A stretch of DNA of 64,000 bases, from contig JAULSR010000004.1 of assembly GCA_030512295.1 (NCBI GenBank), positions 2,356,001 through 2,420,000 on the forward strand, read 5' to 3'. The DNA is from Bombardia bombarda (taxonomy: Eukaryota > Ascomycota > Sordariomycetes > Sordariales > Lasiosphaeriaceae). This document shows positions 1 through 11,779 of the stretch, piece after piece. How positions within the stretch are numbered: position 1 is the first letter of the stretch; every line of letters starts with the position of its first letter. A program made the position numbers and the translations under genes. A model generated the notes under the pieces. It saw nothing but the letters and a program-made list of their open reading frames with translations, made no database searches and was not told the origin of the DNA.

Positions 1-2699
1 TGTTGCTGAACCAGGATGGAACGAGTGAGGAGAAGAAGAGATGGCCAAACTGGTATAAGTAGATTGGAAGAGGGTGAGAGCGAGCGAAGGATCCTGGCCA
101 AGTAGAGCAGACAAATACGGGGTAGTCCGCTTCGGTATTATATGCTACTCAGGAGTCAGGATTTGCTCTGGAGTTGATGACACAGAAAAGAAAAAGGCCA
201 AATACGGAGCCAAGCCTGCTGCATCATGGCACCCGCTCCCATTGCGGCGGCTTGGCCTGGATGGAGACCCCATTATCCACGACACTGCTCGTTTTTACAA
301 GCCAGTATTCGCCCGTTTGAAGAGTGCCGTAAGCTCATTTCTCGCAATCGCTGACGACGGAGGCGGCTGCGGTGGTGTGTTGTGCGGTCGTGGTGGTAAT
401 CGCAATCGCACTCGCACTCGCTAGATGTCTTGGCTGAGACGGTTCTAGCCAATGGGAGAATTTGAAGTGTCCAGGCACCTGGCTCAAAGAAGGCAATTAG
501 GCGAGTGCGAAAGGGCAGGGATCAGCCAACCCAACGACCGCATGCGCCAAGAGATCGAACCTCATGGAGGCTGAGTCGTCTTTTGTTTCTGGTTGTCAGA
601 ATTCAAGGTGGGATGGAGGGATGCGCTGTGATTGGGCTGAGCCGGACTCGCATTCGACTACAAATTCCTTAAGTGAACAGCACCCACGAGTTGCCAAGCA
701 TGTCAGGCGCATTTCTGCACTGAACCTTGAGGCGGTGATGGAGAGTCGCGCGCGTCGCGCCCAGGCCTTTGCATGCATCGTGTTTGTCGACGAGTGATTC
801 GCTTGAAGTTTCGATCTGCTGTCAAACAAGTTCATCGTCAAATCTTCAAATCTTGTCTGTCTCAACTGTCGGCCTGCCCCGTTGTTGCCATGCTCTTCAT
901 CGCCGGTAGCGCGTGGAAGCGTGGTCAGTGTCATCATCCTCGATCCACCTTCCCGCACTTTGCCAGTGAACATGACAGGGCATCTTAGGGGTCTGGTTTT
1001 TAGGCCAGATTCCATCTGAGGGACAAGTTTGAGATTGCTGTAATCGAAAGAACAGAGCATGGACCAATCCAACTGCCGGGACTAACAGACGTGCTGGGAA
1101 CGGTGACGGGCTGAAGGGATCGCGCAAAAGACGCCAGCCCGCACACGCTTTCGGACCCGTATTCATCGTGAGGTTAAATTTTGTGATGGCTCCTGCCAGC
1201 AACAAGCGAGTCCGGGCTAGCGGCAGAGACAGGGTCGGAAGGAGTGAAGGAGGGAAGGAGGGAAGGAGGGAAGGAGGGAAGGAGGGAAGGAGGGAAGGAG
1301 GGAAGGAGGGAAGGAGGGAAGGAGGGAATGGGGCGCAGGCGGTTGGGCTGAGCTTGGCAGGCCGCTAAGGTAGCGCGTCTTTCACGTCAACCCATCCATC
1401 GGTGTATGCGGCATGATTGTGTTACATTGAACACCTAGGCGGGTGCGATCTGAGAGGAATACTTGATGCCGACTTCACCGTCCAGGCCCCTTGATCGACA
1501 AACCCCTCCAGACTTCTTAATGACAGGCGCATGTAGCAATGTCTACCAACTTTCGTGCCCGATTAGAGAAACTCTTCGACGACAGCTAACATTGGCAGAT
1601 TTGAGAGACGATTCAGTCGATGCAGCGAGCGACAACACTATCTCGACTATAGCTGAAATTTGCTTACAGATGGTGTGGGAGGCACTTGAAGTTCGTTTTG
1701 CATTCCCTACGGCTCGCCTATAAGCCACTTTTCTAACGTCATACCGATAGCCACTAGCAAGATGTGTCAATTACATCTTGAATCCGACTTCCCCCTCCCA
1801 ACACTCCTCCCGACAGAGCAAACCATCACTCGCGAAACGCCACTACTTACTGCAGTCCTCATCGACCGAAATGCCGACTTCATCCTGATCGCGCCAGTGT
1901 TCATACATTGCGTGCCATTTGAGAGGCTTCGTCGTCATAGGCCGGCGACCAATCATCTACTTGATCACGACCCTTTGACCTACGCACCATGTGAAGGCCG
2001 AAGAAGCCAGCATATGTTTTAGCCCTACCCTGTGGCACTCGCAATCAAGACCACCTGCCAATTGCATATCCATAAGATCAGTCAAGCCGGCCAACCCTGA
2101 TCCTCTGTGGCCAGCCCGATCGTTTCCGATTCGGTGAATGTGACGAGAAAGCTATTAGGATGCATGGGCCTCTGCTCAAGCCAAGCCCCATTGTGTTGTC
2201 TTGCGACAGTCACATGTGCAGATATTGCCGCCCCATCAACTCGAGAAACTGGCCAGACATGGAAGCAGGCCAGGGCCAGGCAACCTGCGGAAATATGACT
2301 GAGTTCACACGCAAAATGGAGGCAAGGCAGAAGCCGGGCGGTTGAAAACGCCAAGTTCGAAGATGGGGAGCACCATCATGATGGAACACGGCCTTGAACT
2401 AGAAGCCGACAGAGCCAAAGCCAACAAAACAGGAAGGTTTCCGCTCCATGATCTTCCATCATGACTGGCATGTACGGCACCAGCATTCACCGTCCTTACC
2501 CATGGCCTTGATGGGCGTTCGATTGCTGTTTGTGTGTTTAGCTGTTTCTGCATGCTTACTATCTCGGTCGCGTCATCTTGATTGCGTGTATCCCTTTTAC
2601 TCACGCCGTTACAGTCGGTCCAGCTCGGCGACCTGGTCCGAGACATTCCCATCCACAACCTCCTAATTTGCACTGCTCTCCCCCTCGCCGGCGTCGACA
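1..2699. other. Gene-free stretch
   Basis: No open frame here has a recognisable domain, a plausible exon structure or a convincing start. Several 60-160-codon frames exist on both strands, but they overlap each other and look like chance frames in moderately G+C-rich DNA. The only clear structure is the purine-rich minisatellite near 1.25 kb, listed separately. Confidence 0.5.
1246..1327. repeat. 8-nt G-rich minisatellite (GGGAAGGA)n
   Basis: About ten tandem copies of an 8-nt purine unit, GGGAAGGA, almost without variation. One strand is all G and A, with G runs of three spaced by short A-containing linkers. It is flanked by ordinary sequence and lies in no recognisable gene. Confidence 0.95.
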
Positions 2700-4396
2700 C
2701 TAGCAACAAGCGCCTCGTTCTTTCGCACTTGGCACGTCGAGAGAATGGCGGCAACCGTGTGGACCGATTTTGCGGTGTCTGAACCATCGTACTGTATTAG
2801 GCAGTATAATATTAGTCATAATATTGTCAACAATTACCTGAGTCGGGGATACCGGCACATATACAAGTGTTGCGTTCTCAACGTACAGAACGTGGGCAAA
2901 AAGGAGAACAAAAACAGCACTGACCGTGACCCGTACATGTCCGATTTCACTAAGACTGGAGTGTTGATCAGGCTGCTCTGCCAACCAGTTGACATGTTTC
3001 AAGTCGCGAGAAAAGCCACTGGCAGCTCCAAGTTCTCTCCACACGTAGGTGTTGAACTCGCGAGGATCATCGACCATGTAATCGGGATTTTTGATATCGC
3101 AAAGCTCTTCGTTCTCTTCATTACTATCGTAGTAGACCCTGCCAGTATCATGAATGAGAACCTCTACAACCTTGATTTTGAGGCCTTGAGCCCGGAATAC
3201 GCTATACACAGCCATGTCAGAGCCCTTGAGTACACCCGGCAGGGCCACGGCAAAGGGCTTGGAATTGTGAGCGTATGCATGGTTGCAGATGATACCGAGA
3301 CGACCACCTGGGATGAGATGTTAGGTAAATGCTAGGCGTGAACTCGTTTTCATGTTTACGGAGAGAGGAGCCAAATCTTATGGAACCAATGCAGTAGGAA
3401 CGCGGTGGGGCAACTAGGCAGATGTGGGCAGATAGGGGAGGGAGGGGGAGGTACTTACCATCAGGCATGAATTCCAGATTAGCCAGCCCGTCCTTGATTC
3501 TTTTATACAGGGGCAGAGTCTGGATGTCCAAAGCGGGGGCGATCTTGGAAAGGTCGCCAACACCGGGGGTGTGGAAGAGATTGTAGGTGATGGTAACGCG
3601 ATGACCCTTGGTGATGTTCTTGACCTCGTGCTCGCAGTCACCGTAGAAGACCGCCCAGTGGATGGCATCGGCTGCGGCTGCCGAGGCGCTCCAGTCAAAG
3701 GTCATTTCATGACCAGCGTGTCGAACGACAAGTTGGCCGCCCTCGTGGCGGCAGGGGAGGCAAACGACTAGCCAATCGAACTGCTGGGTGGACCGCGGGA
3801 TGTCGACGGGAGGTTTGAAGAAACCGGATGGGGCCGAGTAAACCTGCTGCGGTTAGTATGTGGGATAGCCAAACAGTGGAGCTGTCTGAGGATGAGTGGA
3901 AATACATACGTTCAGCCTATACAATTCGGCATGCACGCCTTTCCAATGGCCGGCCGAGTCTGGCAGCGTCGGCACCAGGCACTGCGCAATCGTGTCGATG
4001 ATTCCTACAGAGGAGGGGTGGAAGTTGATCGCGAAGTGTTGGCGGTCCAATTTGGAGGCCTTGTGGTAATTTTCGTCGACGTCTTGAACCTTGTAATCGA
4101 AGCTCCGCGGGGTCACAGGCTTGAACGAGTTGTGTCAAATTGGCTTCGTCGGCAGCATCTTTGATGGGAAAGCTTATCTTGCCGCAAGTGGGAGCGGACT
4201 TGGGCTTCCACCAGAGATCAACAGACTTGTGACTCATGACAAAGTTGGAAGCGTCTTTCGTGACTTGCGTGATTACCTCCTCAAAGGGGATATCAGCGAT
4301 AGGAATAGATCCTCTGCACGCAAACGTGGAGGAGTGGCTCGCTATGAACTGGCTGAGCTCCTTGGAGATGGCTTCGGTTATCTCGATAGATTCCAT
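2700..4396 (-). pseudogene. 2OG-Fe(II) oxygenase (prolyl 4-hydroxylase-like), decayed
   Basis: This resembles the fungal family of 2-oxoglutarate/Fe(II) oxygenases. The start at 4396 gives MESIEITEAISKEL. Exon 1 runs to 3910, then a 66-nt intron (3909-3844, branch CTAAC). Exon 2 is 3843-3459, then a 151-nt intron (3458-3308), then exon 3 from 3307. Family signatures are HAELYRLNV, VYSAPSGFFK, FDWLVVCLPCRHEGGQLV, the distal iron ligand and 2OG region DCEHEV..TKGHRVTITYN, and NHAYAHNSKPFAV. Two defects are visible. One extra G near 4107-4111 shifts the frame between LVQACDPA and SFDYKVQD. The first iron-ligand motif, normally H-x-D after GFFK, reads PPVD, so the His is missing. The C-terminus past about 2940 no longer resembles the family and its exon structure is unclear. 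The frameshift could be a sequencing error, but together with the lost ligand it suggests a pseudogene. Confidence 0.7.
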
Positions 4397-6118
4397 CTTT
4401 TTTACTGAAGTGTGGCAATAGGGTAAGGTGAAGCAGTCAGGGAAGAGGAAAGCAATTTGTGACGAGAGATGCGGGAGCTTGAGAAGTGCGGGAGGAAATT
4501 GCCTTGTATTGTAGAGGCAAGGGAAAAGGTGCGGCAGAGCCGCTTTAAAGAACCGAATACGTGACTGACTAACAGTCCTTGGTGACAAGATTGGATGTTG
4601 TGAGAGGAAGAAGATGGAAGTCGAAAGATTTATGTGAACGTTCAAACCACAGAAAAGAGGGGGAAGGAAGTGGGTACAAGCAGGGACCCACTAAGGCTCA
4701 CGGTTACGTGTTTATATGAGTCTAGGAGCATGCGATGACAAGAATCCCGATTGGTCTCTCAAGGTAAGTTTAGTAAAATACCCTTGACAGCGGTGCACCA
4801 TTGGTATTACTGTAGGGGGAAGCAAAGCTTCTATATAGGCCATACAATAATAGGCGCTCTTCCGCCTCCGGCGGCTCCCGTCGGGGGCTTTCTCGCTGAT
4901 GCTTGATTGGTGCTTTGCGAATGGGCGTTTTCGTTTATTTATTTTGTTGACTGATCCCCTCCGGGGGCTCCTACGGAAGGCCTTTTCGCCTGCAGCGGGC
5001 AAAGGAATCCCAGTTACGACGGACAAGAAATCCACAACGTTATCCAATGACAGAGAGTTTTAGACGCCACTGGACGAACTGACTAATGGCCGAAGGTTTC
5101 TTCATATACTTTTTCTCACTATAAATAAGCAAGCTTCTTGCCTCATCACTACGTTATAAACAACTTCCGCGCCAAGAACAATTGAAGCTTCGCTTCAACG
5201 ATCTGGCGTCGGTGCAAAACAACATATAGCACAGTACAAAGACCCTTTGACATTCACAGCTTCGGCCTTCTCCTCTGTTTCCCGCCGCAGTCACATCCCA
5301 CTCTCTACGTCGTCACCTTACCTGTCTCATCGCCTACCTGAGGTCAACTTGATGATTGGAACAAAAGCCCTTCTTAATACTTACCTGCGAGCCTCATTAA
5401 CTTGCCTGGGAAATGCAGCCAGCCAGAACATGTATATTGCGTGAAACGTGCTCGCTCCCCTCTTTTGGGTCCTTCCAACCCGAGTTTTGTTCAGTCGTTG
5501 ACCATATCCTTTCGCAATGTACGTGCACGCGGAGAATGGGCAATTGTGAATGACTATCTAGGTACTTACTTCTTCTGCCTTACGAATACAATGCGATTCA
5601 TGGAAGGTGCGAACAAGAGGCGGTATTAGGTGAGCAAATATTACACACGCTCGTCTCCAGGCAGACGCAGTTGCCTAAAAAAAATAAACAAGGTCTCTTA
5701 TCGCGCCTTCCCTGAGCAAATGACTTCCATTGGAGACTCAGGCTCATGGTCTCACAACGATCAGGTAGCAATATGATGTTAGGTTGTTTATTGTTGCGTC
5801 ATACCGGCCGGCCAAGTGAAGCTAAACTGATTGACATTTTGGCACGGTCCTGCCTCTGCATTTAGTGTCTGAATGTTGTTTCCCTTTCTGGTTAGACAGA
5901 GGCGTTTTGACACGTCCTCTTCTTCGATGACCTGAATGCAGCGCGACGCCACCATCAACTTGTCAAGTGGCTGCGGGTGCATGTTTCAAACGCAAGCCCG
6001 TGCTCAGCTGGAGCAGTCGACGTTTACCCATGTCGTCTGCGGCGGTTGCTTCTCTCCTCTAGCTCTCTTCGTAGAAATGGAGTGAAAAGAACAAGTGGCA
6101 TCATCCAATTGAACCGCC
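4397..6118. other. Gene-free stretch with a dispersed repeat
   Basis: No supportable gene. The stretch holds one copy of a dispersed repeat (4901-5136, listed separately) and the region upstream of the HET-domain gene. Short frames here have no recognisable motif. Confidence 0.5.
4901..5136 (+). repeat. Dispersed repeat, copy A (inverted copy near 46.4 kb)
   Basis: Two blocks recur in reverse complement near 46331-46473. The first is about 40 nt, beginning GCTTGATTGGTGCTTTGCGA. The second is about 55 nt, containing ATGGCCGAAGGTTTCTTCA and ending in AAATAAGCAAGCTT. Copy A carries roughly 90 nt more between the blocks than copy B. No transposase or terminal repeat was recognised; it may be a MITE, a SINE or a fragment of a larger element. 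Confidence 0.7.
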
Positions 6119-8526
6119 ATGTTTTCATATCTCGCTATCGCGCGCCGCGTCTTGGCTTCTCCTCCCGCTATCATCCTCGTCGTCGCTGCCGGCCTCATTT
6201 TCATCTACTTCGTCGGCAGCTTTGCTTTCCGCCTCATCTACCATGGTCTCGGCGTTATCACCTTTTCTCCAGCACACGAAAGGCGTCGTCTAGAAATCGA
6301 TGGCGCTCAAACAGCATCCCACCCCAGCTCCCCCGAAGACATCTCGAGCCTCGAAGAGTACACCTACCCGCCGCTTCCCCCTGCTGGCCCAGACGGCCCA
6401 CGACATATCCGTCTAATCCGTCTCAAATGGCGGCCAAGCAGTCGCCCAGACACTCCAGTCGCCTGCTCCCTCATCATCGTCCCTCTCGATTCGCCCTTGG
6501 TCCGGTGGACATACCGCGCCATCTCTTACACGTGGGACAACCAGCCGCGGGACCGGTACATCCTGATTGACGGCAAGGTCCTCTGGGTCACGCGCAACTG
6601 CGACGTCATCCTGCGGCGCATGCAGAAACAGAAGCAGTTCCTCATCTGGATCGACGCCATCTGCATTAGCCAAGCGAACACGGACGAGAAGAGCGCCCAG
6701 GTGCCGCTCATGGGCCAGATCTACAGCAACGCCATGAAAGTGATCGCGTGGCTGGGCGACGCCACAGTTGGCACGCGCCAGGCCTATCATTACATATGGC
6801 TCTTCTGGTGCTGCTTGAACCTGCCAGCCAGCTGGGCCCACTGGATGAAGCTGAAAGTGCATCGTTTAATCAAAGGTACCCAAGTACCTATGCACTCCCA
6901 TCCCCCCATCAGTACCCCTTAAACCACCCAACCAATCAAACATTCTAACCACCCACCCAAACCAGACCGCAACGAAACCGCCCTCCTAACCGCCCTCCTC
7001 CCCCTCCCCTAGTTCCGCCGCGTCTAGACAATCCAAGAAGCCGTCCTCGCGCCGCGCAACAACCACTCCCTCGTCACCGTCAACATCGGCCCCTACGAAA
7101 TCCCGCTCAACACCGCCCTCGGCATCCTCTTCGAGTTCTCCTCCGCCTACCGCCTCCTCCAGCGCGACCACCACCCCTTCGCCGACATGGCCCGCACGCT
7201 CTCCGTCTGGGCCCACCACGGGCCGCGCATCGACCTCGGCCCGCCCATCCGTCTGTCGTCATTAAGCACCAAGGAAGCGCGCATTGACATCCCGTACCTG
7301 ATGCGGCAGAGCCGCATCTGCGGCGCGACGGACCCGCGCGACAAGGTGTATGGCTTGTATGGCATCATGGCCGAGTATGGCGTGGTGCTGCCCGCGCCGG
7401 ACTATCGGCTGAGCAAGGAGGAGGTGTTTTGGCAGCTCACGGCTGCGGTGATGAGAGAGACTGGCGGGCTGGGGTTGCTCGCGCTGGTGACGGGGAGTGG
7501 GACGATGCCTGGGGTGCCGTCGTGGGTGCCGGACCATGCGGAGGGGCTCAAGTTGGGGGATTTGACCTTTACGAAGCATGTTGCCGATGAGAGGATGGAA
7601 GGTGGGGCGGCGGGGAGGACAGAGGGGGTGTTTGACTTCCATCACGACAGCGACGTTGGTGGTAGTCGAGAGAGGAGGGTGCTGTCGGTGACTGGCGCGA
7701 TGGCGGTGGATGGGATTGCCATGGCGTCAGACAAGACGATCTGGCATCCCAGCGGGGATGTGCTGGATGTGCAGGACAGCTTGCTGATGAACCTGGAGGA
7801 AGGGTATGAGCAGACGGTCAGAGCTTATAGGGATTGGCTGAGGATCATCTTGAGCGGGGGTCTCGTCTGGAAGCGTACAATCGTGATGGGAGAGCAGGGG
7901 AGGGGGAGGAAGGGGAAGACGATACCGGCAGAGCATATCTATATGCTGTCGGGCAGGCGCTGACCGGGGGGAAGTTGAACCTCATTGGGGTATACAATAA
8001 AGGGGTCCCTCCCGAGCAGTGCGTGTCGCAATGGCTGTACCTGTTGGGCGAGAACAACGACAGGGACGTGGAGTTTGAGCGGGCAAGGGAACATCCAGAG
8101 ATCAAATCGTATTTCTACGACAACGAAGACAGGAGAAAGAAGTACACCAAGAACGAGGAATGGCTCACGCTGTGTGCGCTCAAGACAGACCCCGCCACGA
8201 TAGTGCTCAACCACACCATCTGGACTTTCGGCAAAGAGAGGATGCTGTTCGCCACGGCGAAAGGACTCATCGGCACCGCGGCTTTGGCTGTCAGCGGCTT
8301 CTTGGCGAGTAGTGTGGTGATGTTGATAGCAGGAGTCAGATATCCGATGGTGCTACAGCAGTTGGATAAAAAGGTGGGGGATAAAAACGCCACCGCGGAT
8401 ACAGTGTGGGGGAAATCCAGGGGAACTTTCTGGAAACTACTCGGTCCATGCCACATGGAGGGCATGATGAATGGCGAGATGTGGCACGAGGAGGCCGCTA
8501 TCAAGCAGTGTGTCAATATTATGTGA
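6119..8526 (+). pseudogene. HET-domain (heterokaryon incompatibility) protein, disrupted
   Basis: Exon 1 (6119-6875) encodes an N-terminal membrane helix (about residues 17-40) and then the HET core: YRAISYTWD, LWVTRNCDVILRRM, FLIWIDAICISQAN, EKSAQVPLMGQIYSNA and VIAWLGDA. HET proteins trigger non-self recognition and cell death after hyphal fusion. A 90-nt intron (6876-6965, TCTAAC branch) leads to exon 2. There the diagnostic W-F-x-R-x-W-T-x-Q-E segment has both Trp codons replaced by TAG (7010-7012 and 7025-7027), after which the frame is open through SRICGATDPRDKVYGLYGI. Near 7940-7950 the frame changes by one base between KTIPAEHIY and YAVGQALTGG. The downstream frame (LNLIGVYNKG, PEQCVSQWLYLLG, WLTLCALKTDPA, GKERMLFATAKGLIG) ends at 8526. 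Two nonsense codons plus a frameshift make a pseudogene most likely. The G-to-A changes at TGG are also compatible with RIP, or with stop codons removed by A-to-I mRNA editing. Confidence 0.85.
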
Positions 8527-11500
8527 CAAGAACTGGGTATCATGGTATCATCGGTAGTGACTCTTCCTTGAGGGCTGCATCATGCGTGTGCCGGTTGTGC
8601 ATGTATATCATGATACACGGCGAGTGATGTGGAAGGTGGTGGGCTGGAAAAACGCCATTTCATGGGAAATCCCCAGAATGTATTCGAGTTTTGTGTGGGG
8701 GTGCTCGGCCCGCGACTTCGGAGGTTTTCACGGCTGTGGCCTGCTACTAGGCGCCCACACGGCTTCCAGAGTCTTTGAACTCGTCACAGCCGCCGTCCCG
8801 GTGGCGGCAATCACGCCCAGACGATATATATCACGATAGGTGACTCTCGTAGGGAGCTGCCAAGTCGCGAGTTACGCGTCGTGCTGTCTATCAGTCCACG
8901 TACGCCATGATGCAGGCGCGTACGTATCTGCTTTGCAGGCACCAGGAAGCTAGATGTCTTATGTGCAGACATGCATCTACTTGCGTGCCAATTTTTAGCG
9001 GTAGAGTCCACAAACGCATGGTTGACATGCAGATTCGCTTTCGGCTCTGGCTGGACCGCAATGCTAGCGGCAGCCATTGACATTCTTTCGGCCCCATCCG
9101 AGCCCCAGGGTCTTGGCCTACTTCCAGAACGACTCGGCGTGCCTCCACAACGACTTGATGTACTTCCGAACTCCGATTGCCGGAGCCAGGAGCCTGTGAA
9201 TGACCCTCAGCAAGCGTAAATCGGCGTCAGCGGGACAGGCTCCAAACCCAGTATGGCATCAGATGATCCTGCCTAGCAGTGCTGTAAGCTGTAAGTGGCA
9301 ATGAAGGCTCAACGAGAAGGCAGCATGTACATATCAGGTGACATATCAACAATGTTGGGGCTAACACCCAGCATCGTTTATATGTTGAGGGAGCTGAGGG
9401 AGAGTACTTGCAAAACGTACATATCAGCCATCACACACAGTCGAGTCCAAAATGGTCCTCTCGTGAGAATCGATATTTCCTTAATGGCTACTATCTAATC
9501 CTAGTTTGGTGATTTGGTAAGGAGTTAGGGCTAAGGGCTAGAAGATGGAGTAAAGAGTCCCACAAAGTATATGAAAAGAGAGTAAGAAATAAACCAATTT
9601 AAATCTCATAAGATACAATTTGAATGGTAATGAGACGCTGTATAGTAAACAGTGGTGATATGAAGGTTTGAACCGTCACACATATCCATCTGCGCTACAA
9701 ACCCAGAAGTCTTTCCAAGAGCTTGGAAAGCACAAGAGTAGCCATGGTTATATCTGGCGACATGTAGAAACCTTACCTGAAGTAAGCTTTTTTGTGTTCG
9801 CTTTTTGTGTTCTACGGGCAGTTTTGTCTCAAGTAGTCTCGAGAGTCGGTTAGAAACGGACCTTGATGGGCTGTTGGGCGGTTTCCGCAATATGCTTCTC
9901 CATGGGGTTATATGTCAACAATTATTTCACAATATGGTCCTTGGAGATAGATAGGAACATTTGGACCGCATCATAAGGCAAGGAGCGCGGGGATATAAGC
10001 ACCGAAACGAAACCAAAAGCGTTTCGGTTCCTGAGACGTGAAAACGGCAGGGTTCATGAAGTGCCTTGTATTGTAGCAAAAGGAAAGGTTCTATGGAAGT
10101 GGTATATATACAGAGGTGAGCATGTGCCACAGCATGAGGTGCTCTGATTGAGCCACAGTGGTTTGTGAGCCTGTGGCTGCAGTTGGCATGCTCTCATTGT
10201 GGGTTCAGGGGTAGTGAGCTTGAGCCGCCCTTCGAGGTGCTCAATGCCCCTGGCGTTACGGGAGGTAGTTCTCACCACAGTTTCAGTAATATGAGATCCG
10301 CTGCTTGGGGTAACGATTTTATTGAGGTTGTTTGTGTTTGAACCATGCGTGAACGGACTTTGGTGTTGCACGGCGTCAATGCCCACATGGCAGGATCAAT
10401 GCCCACGTGGCAGGACGGGCCTCTTCATTCTTGCAGCTTAGAGAATAGCATGTACTAGCTCATGTGGAATTGTTAAAGATATCTACCTGGGTCCCTTATC
10501 CGGGTAGACGAGAAAGCATGGATTGATCGTCCCCACAGCTTGGCGCCAACGTCACGACGCAGTCCTGTGTCGGACCTAGAGAGTTCAAGCCCAGACCAAT
10601 ATGACTCAAGCCAAGACCAATATGACTCAAGCCAAGACCAATATAACGTCTCCAATTAACAGCATGACATTATCACGAGGTGGCTGGATTGTACCGAAAA
10701 CCCTAATCCAAGAGCGCGGAGGCGCCAGGGTGAGCGGCTTGCCCTCCTTACCGGACCTCCATTGGGTTCATTGTGGCTGACTTGACCTAATCAGGACAGA
10801 TGAGAGCACCCAACGGATCTCACACCCAACGGATCTCACACTAGATACCCGCCCGCCACCGCATTATGCAGACTGCGATAGGAGGTCTGTGAAACCCTGA
10901 AAACGCCAGATTTGCCACTTTTCGTCGTGAGCTGCAGGCGTGTCAAGCCCAGCAAGGAATGCCATTGGAATCCAAATGACGACTGGACTTATCTTTTGTT
11001 GACCCGTTCTGGACCAACTCTACCTGAGACCAGTTTAAAATGGCAGCATGTCTCACAAACCCTCCCTTCTGATGTGCCCTGGTCTTCATGCGAGTTGAAA
11101 AGAACGGGTGGATGCTGTGAAAGCAAGATTGGGTTGTCAAACTTTGAAATATTGTCGTTGATTGCATTTTCATGCACTCTGGACAGGCCATCCTCGGTGT
11201 GGGTTTGCGTAAGCTCCGCCTTGAAGACGTTACCGCCTTCACGGGCTTTCATCGTGATATATCAGGCTTGCCACATGCTTGGGGACGAAACTGGTTTTCT
11301 ACACCAATCCGTTATAAGCGTTTATGCGCATGCTTACGGGTTGACCAATGTTCATTCTGGGTAAAGAGAGGTACAGAGATCTGTAGATGGGAAGATATTT
11401 AGAAGACATGTCTCCAAGATCTACGGTGATAGGTGCAAAGTTCCATACTGGGGTCTCACTTGAGAGCAATTTTCAACAAGTTCGCGCTGGTCTGAGACCA

Positions 11501-11779
11501 CATACCTGCAGATCGAAACGGTTCACCCAATCTAGAATGTGTTTCTCGATCCACTGCGTAATATGTCTCGGCGTTGGCCGTTGAACGAGTCTCAGATCGG
11601 AAATTTGCAAAGTGCTTATTTGTAAATAAAAGCTCGAAGGCGCAAACAAGGGCCATGGGTCCCTATTTATGTGCCATTGACCCCTGCAATGAGTGTTGTT
11701 GTTTGTTGGCTTGTCTCCTTTCCACGAGTGGATGTGTACCAACGGAACATCCTAGGTTCCCTCTAAACCAAGTCCGATA
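8527..11779. other. Gene-poor stretch
   Basis: No gene can be supported. The longest frame (10912-11364, 150 codons) has no recognisable motif and is overlapped by antisense frames of similar size. Short local duplications occur at 10380-10415 (ATGCCCAC.TGGCAGGA twice), at 10585-10643 (listed separately) and at 10807-10842 (CACCCAACGGATCTCA twice). Confidence 0.5.
10585..10643. repeat. 21-nt tandem repeat, about 3 copies
   Basis: The unit CAAGCCAAGACCAATATGA plus two bases is repeated about 2.8 times. The first copy differs at one position. It is not inside a recognised gene. Confidence 0.85.

Noticed and set aside
1168..1368. A frame encoding KEGRREGG-type repeats
   Set aside because: It is only a translation of the 8-nt minisatellite, with no supporting flanking sequence.
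10912..11364. 150-codon plus-strand frame
   Set aside because: No domain or signal peptide, and overlapped by antisense frames of similar length; treated as chance.
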